A stretch of DNA of 64,000 nt from JADJYF01 sp965278995. Its GTDB lineage: Bacteria; Pseudomonadota; Gammaproteobacteria; Ga0077536. The notes beneath the pieces were generated by a model. The model had not been told where the DNA came from, made no database searches, and saw only the letters and a program-made list of their open reading frames with translations. The translations under genes and the position numbers were made by a program. The DNA is taken from assembly GCA_965278995.1 (NCBI GenBank), contig OZ257136.1:3782001-3846000 (forward strand), in the 5' to 3' direction. Positions 7,605 through 15,241 of this stretch are shown here, piece by piece; the first letter of the stretch is position 1, and the number at the start of each line of letters is the position of its first letter.

Positions 7605-8953
7605 CAGGCCTCGGCTGGTGCAGGCGCACTCCGCGCCGACCCGCCGTCGACTATCTCGGGGTCAGGATACCGATAGACCTTGCCTTCGAAATTGCGCAGC
7701 AGCAGTGAACCCGGTTCACGACCGACGACGTAGTCCGGCAGCAACGGGATCTTACCGCCACCACCCGGCGCATCGATGACGTAGGTGGGAACCGCATAGC
7801 CAGTGGTGTGACCACGCAGTCCTTCGATGATGGCCAGCCCGGTGGCGACCGAAGTGCGAAAGTGTGCCGAACCCGTAATCGGGTCGCATTGATAGAGGTA
7901 GTAGGGTTTGATCCTGCGCGTGAGCAACCCGTGCATGAGCGGCTTCATGACGTCGAGGGTGTCATTGATTCCTTTCAGGAGGACGGTCTGGCTGCCAAGC
8001 GGAATGCCAGCGTCGGCCAGCCTCGCCGTCGCTTCGGTGACTTCCGGCGTCAGTTCCTGCGGATGGGTGAAATGGATGCTCATCCACAGCGGATGGTGCT
8101 TGCGCAGCGTACGCACCAACTGGCGCGTGATGCGTTGCGGCACGACGACCGGCACTTTGGTCCCGATACGCACGAATTCGACATGCTTGATTGCGCGCAG
8201 GCGACCGAGCAGATAGTCGAGCTTGTCGTCGGCCAGCGTCAGCGGATCGCCGCCGGAGAGCAGCACATCACGGATCTCGGGGTGCGCAGCGATATACTCG
8301 AGCGCACGTTCCCACTGTTTCTTGTCGAAGCGATAATCCCCGCCGGCCTCGCCGACCATGCGCGAGCGCGTGCAGTAGCGACAGTAGGTCGAGCAGAATC
8401 CGGTGGCCAGAAACAGCACGCGATCAGGATAGCGATGAACCAGGCCCGGGACATGGGTATCGTGATCTTCGCCGAGCGGGTCATCGGCTTCGCCTGGCGT
8501 ACGCAGATATTCATCGCCGACTGGAATATGTGTCCGGCGCAGTGCTTCAAGCGGGTCGTGATAGCTCATCAGGCTCGCGTAATAGGGCGTGATACCTACC
8601 GGCAGGGATCCGGTGTGCTGTCTGACCGCCTCGCGTTCGCCGGCGCTGAGCGCGAACATGCGCTCGAGATCGGCCAGCGAGCGGATCCGCTCGCGGAGCT
8701 GCCAGCGCCAATCATTCCACTCGACCGCGGTGGAGCCGCGAAAATGCTGCTTGTAAAAGCTGCGCGCGAGCGGATTGACCGGGAACGCAATCGCGCGCAC
8801 GGCCCTCGGCGCCTTGGCGGCACTGATCGAGATGACGTTGGTGGCGGGAACGGCGGGAGCAGGAAGTATGACGGTGGTTGGGAAAGTGAGTTGAGCTGAC
8901 ACGAGCGAGGGCGGTTCTTCGGCTTCCTGGCTGGTCGCGCTGTCAAACTTCAT
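7604..8953 (-). CDS. KamA-family radical SAM aminomutase (lysine 2,3-aminomutase-like)
   Basis: A 449-residue radical-SAM, PLP-dependent 2,3-aminomutase. The cluster CxxxCxxC is Cys187, Cys191 and Cys194. The PLP-lysine motif PGGGGKIP places Lys at 401. QCDP (Asp357) and VIDAPGGGG (Asp394) correspond to the two aspartates that bind the lysine side-chain amine in clostridial lysine 2,3-aminomutase, whereas glutamate aminomutases replace them. The likely reaction is therefore L-lysine to beta-lysine. I chose the ATG at 8953, preceded by GGGGGA; a longer frame to 9172 has no good start. The first gene of the operon with the tandem ligase and GNAT gene. A variable N-terminal tail of about 60 residues precedes the conserved domain. 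Confidence 0.88.
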   Translation of the reverse strand: MKFDSATSQEAEEPPSLVSAQLTFPTTVILPAPAVPATNVISISAAKAPRAVRAIAFPVNPLARSFYKQHFRGSTAVEWNDWRWQLRERIRSLADLERMFALSAGEREAVRQHTGSLPVGITPYYASLMSYHDPLEALRRTHIPVGDEYLRTPGEADDPLGEDHDTHVPGLVHRYPDRVLFLATGFCSTYCRYCTRSRMVGEAGGDYRFDKKQWERALEYIAAHPEIRDVLLSGGDPLTLADDKLDYLLGRLRAIKHVEFVRIGTKVPVVVPQRITRQLVRTLRKHHPLWMSIHFTHPQELTPEVTEATARLADAGIPLGSQTVLLKGINDTLDVMKPLMHGLLTRRIKPYYLYQCDPITGSAHFRTSVATGLAIIEGLRGHTTGYAVPTYVIDAPGGGGKIPLLPDYVVGREPGSLLLRNFEGKVYRYPDPEIVDGGSARSAPAPAEA

Positions 8954-9064
8954 CGAGCTGTTCCCCCATGTGGAAAGGCACGGACAAAGATGCTGGCCGC
9001 CTGTCTTCACCAGCACTGCTGGGCATGGTGGCCGCGACCCTGCACAATCACAAAATCGCGCGCG

Positions 9065-9093
9065 TATATTCGACTTTTTTGACCAGAATGCAA
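9065..9093 (-). promoter_or_regulatory. Candidate sigma-70 promoter for the aminomutase operon
   Basis: On the minus strand, TTGCAT (9093-9088) and AATATA (9070-9065) are separated by 17 bases in an A+T-rich pocket. The pocket lies inside the 210-base gap between the divergent aminomutase and MFS genes. The inferred start of transcription leaves a leader of about 105 bases before the ATG at 8953. This is a motif match only. A TTGACC on the plus strand at 9079-9084 could serve the MFS gene, but it lacks a good -10 partner. Confidence 0.4.
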
Positions 9094-9163
9094 CTATTTT
9101 TTTGCTTTTCCTCGATACGGTTTTCGACTCCGAGATCCGTTGCGCTCCAGCAGTGACACAAGC

Positions 9164-10573
9164 ATGAGTCACAGCCGCCGATTATCGCGCGAACAACGTC
9201 AGACACTGCGCGAGTCGCAGCGCGAGGCCGTCGGCTCTTCGATCATGTCCGGGGTATGCGACAACTACCTCGGCGCGTTTGCGATTTTTCTCAACGCCAG
9301 TGCCGCACAGCTAGGCTGGGTCGTTGCCATACCTCAGCTGGTTGGCGCGTGGGCTCAGCTCGCTTCGGTCTGGCTTGCGCGACACGGCGTGCGACGTGGT
9401 TATCTCATCGTAGCCGGCGCCTCATTTCAAGCGGCGATGGTCGCCATGCTGGCACTCATCAGCGTGCTTCGACCGGCGCATGCTGTGACGGCACTGATCA
9501 TTGCCGCGATGTTCTATCAGATTGGCGGTAACGTGGTGCAGCCGCAATGGCGCTCGGTGATGGTGCTACTGGTGCCGATACGTCGGCGCGGCCGCTACTT
9601 CGCCAGGCGCTCCCGTATCAGCGCCGTGACGAGTTTCGCGGCGCTGGCCGGCGGTGGACTGCTGCTTCATCTGGCCGCCTTGCTGGATTGGACTGCCGCC
9701 GGCTTCGCACTGCTCTTTCTCGCCGCACTGGCCGGTCGAGTGCATTCGGTCCGCAGTCTCGCCAATCTGCGCGACCCGGAGACGCCAGCCGAGATCCGCA
9801 GTCGTCGCAGTCCGCTGGCCGCACTACGGGCGGCACGCCGGGTGATTGCAGTCGATGATTTCCGCCGCTTCACCTTGTTCGTGGCCAGCATGCAGGGCGC
9901 GGTCGCGATCGCCGGCCCGTTCTTCTCCGTGCACATGCTGCGCAATCTGGGCTTCAGCTACGTCGAATTCATGGCCAATCTTGCCGCCTCCATCGTCATG
10001 CAGCTGCTCACATTGACGAGCTGGGGCTACATCAGCGACAGACTCGGCAACCGAATCATTCTGGTGACAACTGCATTCCTGATCCCGCTGCTGCCGCTGG
10101 CCTGGATCTTCTCCGGGAATTTCTGGTACCTGCTTGCTGTACAGGGCCTGGCTGGTCTGGCCTGGGGCGGCTTCTCGCTCAGCTCAACCAACTATCTCTA
10201 TGACCTGCGACCGCCAGGCAGTGAACTCGCTCCGTTTGCGGCCGTGCAGGCCGTCGTCAGCGGCGTGGCTGTCTTCTGCGGTGCCCTGCTCGGCGGCTGG
10301 CTCGCGACCGACCTTCCACAGGTGGTCGACCTGGGTGGCATCGCGGTCAGCTTCGAAACCAATATCTATGGTGTGTTTGCCGCCTCAGCAGCGCTGCGCT
10401 TCGCCGTTGCCCTGTGGTTCACGCCGCGAGTCGCCGAAATCCGGCTTTCGCACAGTGCCACGGTCAACGAGATGATCTATCGTTTTGCGCGATTCAACCC
10501 TGTCACTGGTGTGGTCATGGATATCATCGGTGCCGTGCGGCGCCCCAAGGAGCGATCGTCTAACTCTGAATAA
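9164..10573 (+). CDS. Major facilitator superfamily transporter
   Basis: A 469-residue polytopic membrane protein with about twelve hydrophobic segments in two halves, separated by a basic cytoplasmic loop near residues 205-235. The loop between helices 2 and 3 reads WLARHGVRRG, in the position of the usual MFS motif A, and the second half repeats it as YISDRLGNR. I chose the ATG at 9164 because the upstream in-frame stretch lacks hydrophobicity and a ribosome-binding site. It is divergent from the aminomutase operon, so it could export that pathway's product, but nothing in the sequence fixes the substrate. Confidence 0.8.
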   Translation: MSHSRRLSREQRQTLRESQREAVGSSIMSGVCDNYLGAFAIFLNASAAQLGWVVAIPQLVGAWAQLASVWLARHGVRRGYLIVAGASFQAAMVAMLALISVLRPAHAVTALIIAAMFYQIGGNVVQPQWRSVMVLLVPIRRRGRYFARRSRISAVTSFAALAGGGLLLHLAALLDWTAAGFALLFLAALAGRVHSVRSLANLRDPETPAEIRSRRSPLAALRAARRVIAVDDFRRFTLFVASMQGAVAIAGPFFSVHMLRNLGFSYVEFMANLAASIVMQLLTLTSWGYISDRLGNRIILVTTAFLIPLLPLAWIFSGNFWYLLAVQGLAGLAWGGFSLSSTNYLYDLRPPGSELAPFAAVQAVVSGVAVFCGALLGGWLATDLPQVVDLGGIAVSFETNIYGVFAASAALRFAVALWFTPRVAEIRLSHSATVNEMIYRFARFNPVTGVVMDIIGAVRRPKERSSNSE

Positions 10574-10680
10574 GTCCTTCCCGGACTTCTCAGCGTACGG
10601 AAAGAGAAAAATGTGCTTTTCTCTTTCCTTCATTTTCAACAGTCTACGACCGTAGAAAATGGCGGCACATCAGTGTGCCG
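10572..10680. repeat. Cluster of four inverted repeats before the mla operon
   Basis: Four short inverted repeats follow one another between the MFS stop and mlaF. They are AAGTCC/GGACTT (10572-10577, 10583-10588), a perfect 12-bp pair GGAAAGAGAAAA/TTTTCTCTTTCC (10599-10610, 10617-10628), TCTACG/CGTAGA (10643-10648, 10651-10656), and CGGCACA/TGTGCCG (10663-10669, 10674-10680). The 12-bp one may terminate MFS transcription, although its stem is A+T-rich and no clean T-run follows. The others may form a structured leader upstream of mlaF. Confidence 0.55.
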
Positions 10681-10781
10681 TAGATTGCTATTCCATTCGT
10701 AGGGCTTCAAACGATTGCAACTCGATACCGTTGGCGCGGTCTGTAGTAGCATACGCGCCATCGCTGCTGACCAACCCCATC

Positions 10782-11600
10782 GTGCCGACCGTACCTGACG
10801 CCCCGCTCGTTGAAATCAAGGATCTGTCCTTCGGTTATACCGCGGGCCGGATGATCCTGAAGCACATCACCATGAACGTACCGCGTGGCAAGGTCGTCGC
10901 CCTGATGGGCGGCAGCGGCTGTGGCAAGACCACGCTGCTGAGACTCATCGGCGGCCAGGTGCGGCCGACCACGGGTACCGTCAGCATCGTCGGCGATGTC
11001 GTCCATGCGCTCGATCAAGCCGGTCTCTACCGCCTGCGTCGCCGCATGGGCATGCTGTTCCAGCTTGGCGCGCTGTTTACCGACATGACCGTGTTCGAAA
11101 ACATTGCGTTTCAGATGCGCGAACATACCGACCTTCCTGAAGACGCTATCCGCGATCTGGTTCTGATGAAATTGAACGCAGTTGGCTTGCGCGGGGCAGC
11201 CGGGCTGATGCCATCTGAGCTGTCCGGCGGAATGGCACGTCGCGTGGCACTGGCCCGTGCGGTCGCGCTCGATCCGATGCTGGTCATGTACGACGAACCA
11301 TTCGCCGGACTGGATCCCATTTCACTCGGAGTCATCGGTCAGCTCATCCGGCGCTCCAACGACGCACTCGGCGCAACCTCGATAGTCGTGACCCACGACG
11401 TGCAGCAATCGCTGCATATGGTCGACTACGTCTATCTCATGGCCGATGGCGCGATCGTCGCCGCCGGGACGCCGGATGAGCTGCGTGAATCGGCCGTGCC
11501 GATGGTTAAACAGTTCGTTCATGGTCAGGCTGATGGGCCGGTGCGATTCCATTATCCGGCCGGCGATTTCGGTGTCGCTCTGGGACTGGCTCATGTTTGA
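10782..11600 (+). CDS. mlaF: Phospholipid ABC transporter ATP-binding protein MlaF
   Basis: ATPase of the Mla intermembrane phospholipid transport system at the inner membrane. With the GTG start at 10782 the protein has 272 residues, close to the 269 of E. coli MlaF; the longer frame from 10659 runs through the hairpin cluster. The Walker A is GGSGCGKTT, the signature motif is LSGGMARR, and the Walker B is MLVMYDEPFAGLDP, followed by the switch histidine in VVTHD. The stop overlaps mlaE by eight bases. First gene of mlaFEDCB. The call is secure; only the start is uncertain. Confidence 0.93.
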   Translation: MPTVPDAPLVEIKDLSFGYTAGRMILKHITMNVPRGKVVALMGGSGCGKTTLLRLIGGQVRPTTGTVSIVGDVVHALDQAGLYRLRRRMGMLFQLGALFTDMTVFENIAFQMREHTDLPEDAIRDLVLMKLNAVGLRGAAGLMPSELSGGMARRVALARAVALDPMLVMYDEPFAGLDPISLGVIGQLIRRSNDALGATSIVVTHDVQQSLHMVDYVYLMADGAIVAAGTPDELRESAVPMVKQFVHGQADGPVRFHYPAGDFGVALGLAHV

Positions 11601-12381
11601 GCGCGTTGCTGCTCTCGGTGGTCAAACGATCGCGGTCGTGCGTCGCCTGGGCGCAGCAACACTGTTTGTGCAGCAGGTCCTGATGCACTCCGGCGCGAGC
11701 GTGTTGCGCCCGCGTCTGACGTTGCGGGAAATCTATTTCGCCGGCACGCTCTCGCTGGTCATCATCATGGTCTCCGGACTCTTTGTCGGCATGGTGCTCG
11801 GCATGCAGGGCTACGACACGCTGCAGACTTACGGCTCGGAGGAGAAGCTCGGCGTGCTGGTCGCGCTGTCACTGGTCCGCGAGCTGGGCCCGGTCGTTGC
11901 CGCGCTGCTCTTTGCCAGCCGCGCCGGTTCCGCCATCACGGCCGAGCTCGGCTTGATGAAAGCGACCGACCAGATCACGGCGATGGAAATGATGGCGGTC
12001 AATCCGGTTGCCCGGGTCGTCGCCCCACGATTCTGGGGCGGCGTCATTTCGATGCCCCTGCTTGCCGCCCTGTTTTCCGCGATGGGAATCTTTGGTGCGT
12101 ACATCGTCGGCGTGCGTCTGCTCGGTGTCGACGATGGTGCGTTCTGGTCGCAAATGCAGGCCGCCGTCGATTTTCGTCACGATATCCTGAACGGCGTGAT
12201 CAAGAGCCTCGTGTTCGGTTTCGCGATCAGCGCAGTCGCGACGTTCGAAGGTTTCGATGCGCCGCCGACAGCGGAAGGCGTCTCCGGCGCGACGACCCGA
12301 ACTGTCGTTCATTCTTCATTGCTCGTACTCGCGCTGGACCTGGTCCTGACCGGGTTCATGTTGCAGATCTGGGGCGATTAA
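11593..12381 (+). CDS. mlaE: Phospholipid ABC transporter permease MlaE
   Basis: A 262-residue permease (260 in E. coli) with the MlaE/permease hallmarks: a long amphipathic N-terminus, then about five membrane helices. Conserved stretches such as ELGPVVAALLFASRAGSAITAELG and MKATDQITAMEMM, which contact the ATPase, are intact. The ATG lies inside the end of mlaF. It works with MlaF, MlaD and MlaB in the inner-membrane complex that moves phospholipids to or from the periplasmic carrier MlaC. Confidence 0.94.
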   Translation: MFERVAALGGQTIAVVRRLGAATLFVQQVLMHSGASVLRPRLTLREIYFAGTLSLVIIMVSGLFVGMVLGMQGYDTLQTYGSEEKLGVLVALSLVRELGPVVAALLFASRAGSAITAELGLMKATDQITAMEMMAVNPVARVVAPRFWGGVISMPLLAALFSAMGIFGAYIVGVRLLGVDDGAFWSQMQAAVDFRHDILNGVIKSLVFGFAISAVATFEGFDAPPTAEGVSGATTRTVVHSSLLVLALDLVLTGFMLQIWGD

Positions 12382-12395
12382 CGCGGAGCTTGACC

Positions 12396-12869
12396 ATGAA
12401 CAACCGCCATCTTGAATTCTGGGTCGGCGTCTTCGTGCTGGTGGGCTTTGCCGCCCTCCTGTTCCTGGCGTTGAAAGTCGGCAATCTCGGCGTCGGTTCG
12501 AGCGCCACCACGTATACGGTCTCAGCCAGCTTCAACAACATCGGCAGCCTCAAGGTGCGCGCGCCGGTCCGGGCCGCCGGCGTCACGGTCGGGCGCGTGC
12601 TGGGCATCGATTTCGACAATCAGCGCTATCAGGCCAAAGTCCGCATGGCACTCATGGCGGGATTGAACTTTCCCACCGATACCAGTGCCTCGATACTTAC
12701 GTCTGGTGTACTCGGCGAAAATTACATCGGACTCGAGGCCGGCGCCGACGACGCCATGCTCAGCGATGGCAGCACGCTTCAGATTACCCAGTCGGCAGTT
12801 GTGCTCGAACAGGTCATCAGTCGTTTTCTTTTTGACAAGGCCCAGGACAGCGGAGGACAGAAACCTTGA
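12396..12869 (+). CDS. mlaD: MCE-domain phospholipid transporter subunit MlaD
   Basis: A 157-residue inner-membrane-anchored MCE protein. It has an N-terminal transmembrane helix (about residues 8-28) and one MCE domain containing VRAPVRAAGVTVGRVLGID and the GVLGENYIGLEAG segment. The E. coli protein has 183 residues, so the C-terminus is somewhat short but the pore-forming C-terminal helix region is present. GGAG at 12384-12387 supports the ATG at 12396. It forms the hexameric ring through which lipid passes between MlaE and MlaC. Its last bases overlap the mlaC start by four. Confidence 0.92.
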   Translation: MNNRHLEFWVGVFVLVGFAALLFLALKVGNLGVGSSATTYTVSASFNNIGSLKVRAPVRAAGVTVGRVLGIDFDNQRYQAKVRMALMAGLNFPTDTSASILTSGVLGENYIGLEAGADDAMLSDGSTLQITQSAVVLEQVISRFLFDKAQDSGGQKP

Positions 12870-13510
12870 ATCACCATATTTACCATCCACAGCAGCGCAC
12901 GCCGCGCAGTCTGCTGGCATTGACGTTTGCGCTGCTCGCGGGCCTCGCTGTCGAATCCGCCGCAATGGCGGCCGTTGCCCCCGACCAACTGGTCAAGACG
13001 ACCTCCGAGGACGTACTCACGCTCATCCGCAATGACCCCGAGCTCGGCGCCGGCAACAGCGTAGCGCTGGGCCAGCTGGTCGAAGCCAAGGTCCTGCATC
13101 ATTTTGCATTCGATCGCATGGCGCGTCTCGCAGTCGGCAAGGACTGGCGGCTGGCCGACGCGACCCAGCAGGAAACCGTAATCAACGAATTCCGCACCCT
13201 GCTCGTGCGCACCTACTCGGTGGCACTCGCGCAGTTTCATGATCAAACGATCGAGTACCAGCCGCTGGCCCTGGCCGACGGTGACCGCGAAGCCGTCGTC
13301 CAGACCTTGATTACCCAACCATCCGGCAAAGCAATCCGGATGGACTATCGCATGTTTCTGCCCGGCGAGGAGTGGAAGGTGTATGACATCCTGGTCGATG
13401 GCATCAGCCTGATCATCAACTATCGCAGCACGTTCAACGCGACCGTCGCCAGCAGTGGCATCGACGGCCTGATCCAGCTGCTGCGCGACAAGAACGCCGA
13501 AGCGCACTGA
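12866..13510 (+). CDS. mlaC: Periplasmic phospholipid-binding protein MlaC
   Basis: A 214-residue secreted MlaC/Ttg2D protein with a signal peptide ending near residue 34 (AMA-AV). The lipid-binding domain contains the family segment LVRTYSVALAQFHDQTIEY and ends with VYDILVDGISLIINYRSTF. The start is a TTG overlapping the mlaD stop (TTGA), with GGAGG nine bases upstream. It ferries phospholipid between the outer-membrane MlaA-porin complex and the MlaFEDB complex. MlaA is not in this window. Confidence 0.92.
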   Translation: MNHHIYHPQQRTPRSLLALTFALLAGLAVESAAMAAVAPDQLVKTTSEDVLTLIRNDPELGAGNSVALGQLVEAKVLHHFAFDRMARLAVGKDWRLADATQQETVINEFRTLLVRTYSVALAQFHDQTIEYQPLALADGDREAVVQTLITQPSGKAIRMDYRMFLPGEEWKVYDILVDGISLIINYRSTFNATVASSGIDGLIQLLRDKNAEAH

Positions 13511-13794
13511 TGCTGCGCCTGGAGGGCTCGCGTCTGATCCTCGATGGAGAAGTGACGCTCGCCAGTCACACACGGTTGCGCGAAGCGAGCGAGTGCTGCT
13601 TGGACAAGCACGATCTCGAAGTCGATTGGAGTGCTGTCACTGACGTCGATTCGAGCGCGCTGTCGCTCGTTTTCCACTGGGAACGCGAGCTTGGCCGGAG
13701 CGGTCACCGGCTGACGCATCGGCAGATGCCAGCAGGACTGCACGCATTGGCCGAACTGTATGGCGTTCAGGATCTGCTCGGCGGCGGCGTCTGA
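13510..13794 (+). CDS. mlaB: STAS-domain protein MlaB
   Basis: A 94-residue STAS-domain protein. It has the typical DVDSSALSLVFHWERE segment after an N-terminal beta-rich region. MlaB binds MlaF and stabilises the ATPase complex on the cytoplasmic side. The ATG shares its first base with the mlaC stop (TGATG). It closes the mlaFEDCB operon. The downstream genes ibaG and murA seen in E. coli are not present here. Confidence 0.88.
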   Translation: MLRLEGSRLILDGEVTLASHTRLREASECCLDKHDLEVDWSAVTDVDSSALSLVFHWERELGRSGHRLTHRQMPAGLHALAELYGVQDLLGGGV

Positions 13795-13816
13795 GAACAC
13801 ATGGGCGCAACAGTGC

Positions 13817-14827
13817 ATGCGCGCGCCGGTTGACACTTCGCTACACGTGACCGCCGCAGTCATCGCCGGCGACCCGCCATCGGCCGGTGTGCTCGAACGG
13901 CTGCTGGAACAGGGAACAGCGCGCCTCGATAGCGCAGCGCTGCATTTCAAACGCGGCAGGCTGGCATTGCTTCGTCTCGGCTTTGTCAGTGTCGGCGTGC
14001 TTGCGCTGGTGTTCTGGTCCAGCCACGAAATCGGGCTGCACGGTGGGCGCCTGTGGCAGTGGTCACTGTTGCCGGGGGCACTGCTGTGCGCAGCCTCGGT
14101 GCTGATATATGCGCTCAGATTTCAATGTGTGATGCGCGTTTTTGACGTCCGGCTCGGCACTGTTCAGGCGCTCCGCATCAGCACGCTGGGGCTGTTTTAT
14201 CAATGCTTCCTGCCGCTGTCAGCAGGCGGCGATCTGACCAAGTTCATCAAACTTCGCGGTCTCGCGCCGGGCAATCGCCTGCTGTTTACGGCCAGCGGTA
14301 TCGTTTTCGATCATGCCCTGGGTCTCGCCTGCCTGCTGTTGATGGCTGCAGTGCTGGCCCTGACACGACCGGCAGTCCGCTCGGCTATCGATCCGGCGAC
14401 CGCCCTGTTTGCCCTGCTGCTGGTCGTCCTGCTCGCCTGGCTGCTGGTACATCGATTTGTGCGTCCGCTGACCGGCCGCGACGCCGTCGTCGCCAGGCTG
14501 TTCAGTCATAAGCGCAACCTGCTCGTCGCCCTGGCGTTATCTCTGCTCATGCAGTGCCTGACTGCGGCAGCCGTCTATGCCGGCAGTCGCGGCTGGCATA
14601 TCGAGATTGGGTACTTCGATGTTCTGTTCGTGCTGACCGTCTCATTCGTGGTTCAGGCCATCCCGTTCAATCTCGTCGGCGTCGGTGCCGCCGATGTGGC
14701 CGGCGCGGCGCTGTATATCGCGCTCGGCCTGCCGCCGGCTGCGGCCGTGCTGCTGGTCTCATTGTTATATATCTATCGCCTGCTGACCGCCGCACTGGGC
14801 GGCCTGTGGGATCTCGTGCCGTCCTGA
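13817..14827 (+). CDS. UPF0104/LPG_synthase_TM family membrane protein
   Basis: About 336 residues with roughly eight membrane helices, matching PF03706, the flippase-like domain of lysylphosphatidylglycerol synthases. Typical segments are FYQCFLPLSAGGDLTKFIKL and the late FNLVGVGAADVAGAALY. I chose the ATG at 13817; the frame is open back to 13760 inside mlaB. The aminoacyl-transferase half of MprF is absent from this chain. It follows mlaB by 22 bases, so it may be co-transcribed with mla and take part in lipid or glycolipid translocation. The substrate is unknown. Confidence 0.75.
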   Translation: MRAPVDTSLHVTAAVIAGDPPSAGVLERLLEQGTARLDSAALHFKRGRLALLRLGFVSVGVLALVFWSSHEIGLHGGRLWQWSLLPGALLCAASVLIYALRFQCVMRVFDVRLGTVQALRISTLGLFYQCFLPLSAGGDLTKFIKLRGLAPGNRLLFTASGIVFDHALGLACLLLMAAVLALTRPAVRSAIDPATALFALLLVVLLAWLLVHRFVRPLTGRDAVVARLFSHKRNLLVALALSLLMQCLTAAAVYAGSRGWHIEIGYFDVLFVLTVSFVVQAIPFNLVGVGAADVAGAALYIALGLPPAAAVLLVSLLYIYRLLTAALGGLWDLVPS

Positions 14828-14915
14828 GACAGGCAACGTCGTAGCGAACAGGCCGGCGGATGCTGACAGTGCGCAAGCTTGTTACGATGCCAGACCGGTC
14901 TTACAGGAACTCCCC

Positions 14916-15206
14916 ATGCGCAAGTCGATAGTCCACGCCGCGGTCGTGCTGGTGGTGATGGTTATTCTTAACGGGTGCTCGGAGGAACAGCAGAACCGCT
15001 TGTCACGTATCGGTGTCACCTGGCTGGAGGGCAATTATCGCATCACCTACGCCGACGGTGAGCACGTCAAGACCTGGGAGGTCAAAGACGGCAAGGTCAC
15101 CAGCGATCCCGACCGCGGTTATTACTACTTCTGGGCTGACATCAACGGCGAAAATCGGTACGTGCAGACGCCGATTACGCGCAGCTATATCGAAGAACTG
15201 CCGTAG
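14916..15206 (+). CDS. Small predicted lipoprotein of unknown function
   Basis: A 96-residue protein with a short hydrophobic signal and a lipobox LNGC, giving a mature protein from Cys21. The mature part is polar and beta-rich, with paired aromatic residues (GYYYFWADI), and has no motif I recognise. A plausible site AGGAAC precedes the ATG. It lies 88 bases after the UPF0104 gene and convergent to the FemAB-like gene. The lipobox is clear; the function is unknown. Confidence 0.65.
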   Translation: MRKSIVHAAVVLVVMVILNGCSEEQQNRLSRIGVTWLEGNYRITYADGEHVKTWEVKDGKVTSDPDRGYYYFWADINGENRYVQTPITRSYIEELP

Positions 15207-15241
15207 CAAGCCAGCGATGCTCTGCCTGATGCTGAGCGTCT

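Noticed and set aside
7808..8899. Plus-strand open frame of 363 codons opposite the aminomutase
   Set aside because: The opposite strand carries a complete radical-SAM enzyme with all motifs; this frame shows none.
10659..10781. Upstream ATG extending mlaF by 41 residues
   Set aside because: The extension crosses a hairpin, has no resemblance to MlaF N-termini, and would exceed the usual length; the GTG at 10782 fits better.
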